From Paranoxybacillus vitaminiphilus (GTDB taxonomy: Bacteria > Bacillota > Bacilli > Bacillales > Anoxybacillaceae), in assembly GCF_003259935.1 (NCBI RefSeq), contig NZ_QLMH01000007.1, positions 1-64,000 of the forward strand: 64,000 bases of DNA, in the 5' to 3' direction. The notes below the pieces were generated by a model that was not told where the DNA came from, did not search any database, and saw only the letters and a program-made list of their open reading frames with translations. Shown piece after piece: positions 62,926 through 64,000 of this stretch; position 1 is the first letter of the stretch; each line of letters starts with the position of its first letter. The position numbers and the translations under genes are program-made.

Positions 62926-64000
62926 ATGTTTAGTAAATATCAGGACAAGAAAGTTTTAAGAAGTTTACAAAAAAATCCCAATTGGAAATTATTAAAATTT
63001 AGTGATGTTTTAAGAGATGAAACTAAGAATGCAAAAAAAATAAAAAAAGAAGAATACCTTGCACAAGGAAGTTATCCAATTATTGATCAGGGAAAAGACT
63101 ATATTGCTGGTTTTACCAATGATAGAGAAGGTGTTTATGATAAATCTCCATTAATCATATTTGGTGATCATACGAGAATATTAAAGTATATTGATTTTCC
63201 TATATTTATAGGCGCAGATGGTGTAAAACTACTAAAAAATGTATTCTCAGAGGAAGAAGTTCTTACGAAATACATTTATTATTATCTACGCACAGTGAAT
63301 ATACCTGACACAGGATATAATCGTCATTTTAAATTTTTAAAAGAAGTGGTAATTCCAATCCCTAATATATACTTACAGAAACGCATTGTTTTTGTACTAG
63401 ATAAAGCCCAAGAATTCATCGACAAACGAAAAGCCCAAATTGAAGCGTTAGATCAGTTAACGCAAAGTGTGTTTTTGGAGATGTTTGGAAACTTAAAAGG
63501 GGGAAAGGTACCTTTAAGTGAATTGTGTGATGTGAATCCTTCAAAAAAGGAAATCGAAAATATTGATAAAGAACTTCCAGTTACATTCTTGCCGATGGCA
63601 AATGTATCAGAAAATGGGGAGCTTGATCTTTCTGAAACTAGATTAATAAAAGAGGTTTTTGACGGCTTTACTTATTTTAGAGAAGGCGATGTTCTTTTTG
63701 CGAAGATAACTCCTTGTATGGAAAATGGAAAAGGGGCCATAGCCCGCAATTTAATAAATAATATAGGATTTGGCTCAACAGAATTTCATGTTTTAAGACC
63801 AAAAGAAAACGTCAATAGTACATGGTTATATTATTTAACGAGTTTACAATCTTTCCGAAAACAAGCTGAAGCGAATATGACTGGTAGTGCTGGTCAGAAA
63901 CGTGTACCAAAGCAATTCTTTAGTAAATATAAAGTAGTTTTGCCGCCTATCGAGCTTCAAAATCAATTTGCCGAAATAGTACAAAAAATACAATCTCAAA
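62926..64000 (+). CDS. hsdS: Type I restriction-modification specificity subunit, 3' part beyond the window
   Basis: ATG 62926 (MFSKYQDKKVLRSLQKNPNW) opens a frame that stays open to the window edge, about 358 codons. The first TRD (WKLLKFSDVLRDETKNAKKI ... YPIIDQGKDYIAGFTNDREG) ends in IPNIYLQKRIVFVLDKAQEF and a central coil (DKRKAQIEALDQLTQSVFLE MFG); the second TRD starts VPLSELCDVNPSKKEIENID and reaches LPPIELQNQFAEIVQKIQ. It sets the DNA target of the HsdM and HsdR complex. hsdR is not in this window. Confidence 0.9.
   Translation, partial: MFSKYQDKKVLRSLQKNPNWKLLKFSDVLRDETKNAKKIKKEEYLAQGSYPIIDQGKDYIAGFTNDREGVYDKSPLIIFGDHTRILKYIDFPIFIGADGVKLLKNVFSEEEVLTKYIYYYLRTVNIPDTGYNRHFKFLKEVVIPIPNIYLQKRIVFVLDKAQEFIDKRKAQIEALDQLTQSVFLEMFGNLKGGKVPLSELCDVNPSKKEIENIDKELPVTFLPMANVSENGELDLSETRLIKEVFDGFTYFREGDVLFAKITPCMENGKGAIARNLINNIGFGSTEFHVLRPKENVNSTWLYYLTSLQSFRKQAEANMTGSAGQKRVPKQFFSKYKVVLPPIELQNQFAEIVQKIQSQ

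Overview
The window looks like chromosome of a thermophilic Bacillaceae (Geobacillus / Parageobacillus / Anoxybacillus type). The evidence is the Firmicute core genes gatCAB, dgkB and rlmCD, strong AGGAGG-type ribosome binding sites, NfeD plus flotillin behind a sigma-W-like promoter, a PspA module, and a type I-B CRISPR-Cas locus of the kind common in that group. The genus is my inference. No rRNA or tRNA gene was seen.

Layout. 0-5.6 kb is gene-poor and decayed: a cut-off HAMP membrane protein, a LuxR-type GAF regulator, a STAS protein, and relics of an MNT nucleotidyltransferase, an IS3 transposase and a small membrane protein. 5.6-9.3 kb holds an MFS exporter, three small membrane proteins and a VOC protein. 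9.4-12.7 kb is gatCAB. 12.7-18 kb holds a Uma2 nuclease, a coiled-coil pseudogene and the potABCD polyamine importer. 18-33.4 kb is the CRISPR region: two decayed mini-arrays with leader relics, the cas8b-cas7-cas5-cas3-cas4-cas1-cas2-cas6 operon, an intact leader and an array of 64 full repeats plus one truncated repeat that runs into an IS630 remnant. 33.4-45 kb is envelope-stress biology: pspA with a membrane partner, a two-component system beside PepSY and HtrA genes, NfeD-flotillin, and an ECF sigma / anti-sigma / membrane-protein operon. 45.3-47.8 kb returns to core genes (dgkB, rlmCD).

48-64 kb is a defence island. It starts with a gene-free stretch carrying 11 copies of a short motif, then an unrecognised protein with nuclease-like features, then a four-gene operon (WYL regulator, beta-propeller-like protein, AAA+ ATPase, and a protein with a nuclease-like middle and a glycine-rich membrane C-terminus). 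After that come a SIR2-like relic, a HEPN protein with an RNSIVH motif, an IS3 OrfA fragment, and a type I-like restriction-modification cluster with two methylases (one fused to a specificity half) whose hsdS runs off the end. The four-gene AAA+ operon is my best candidate for an undescribed system.

Dispersed through the window is a family of about 75-110 bp palindromic elements with ends like GGCTGTCTC / GAGACAGCC, several placed directly after stop codons.
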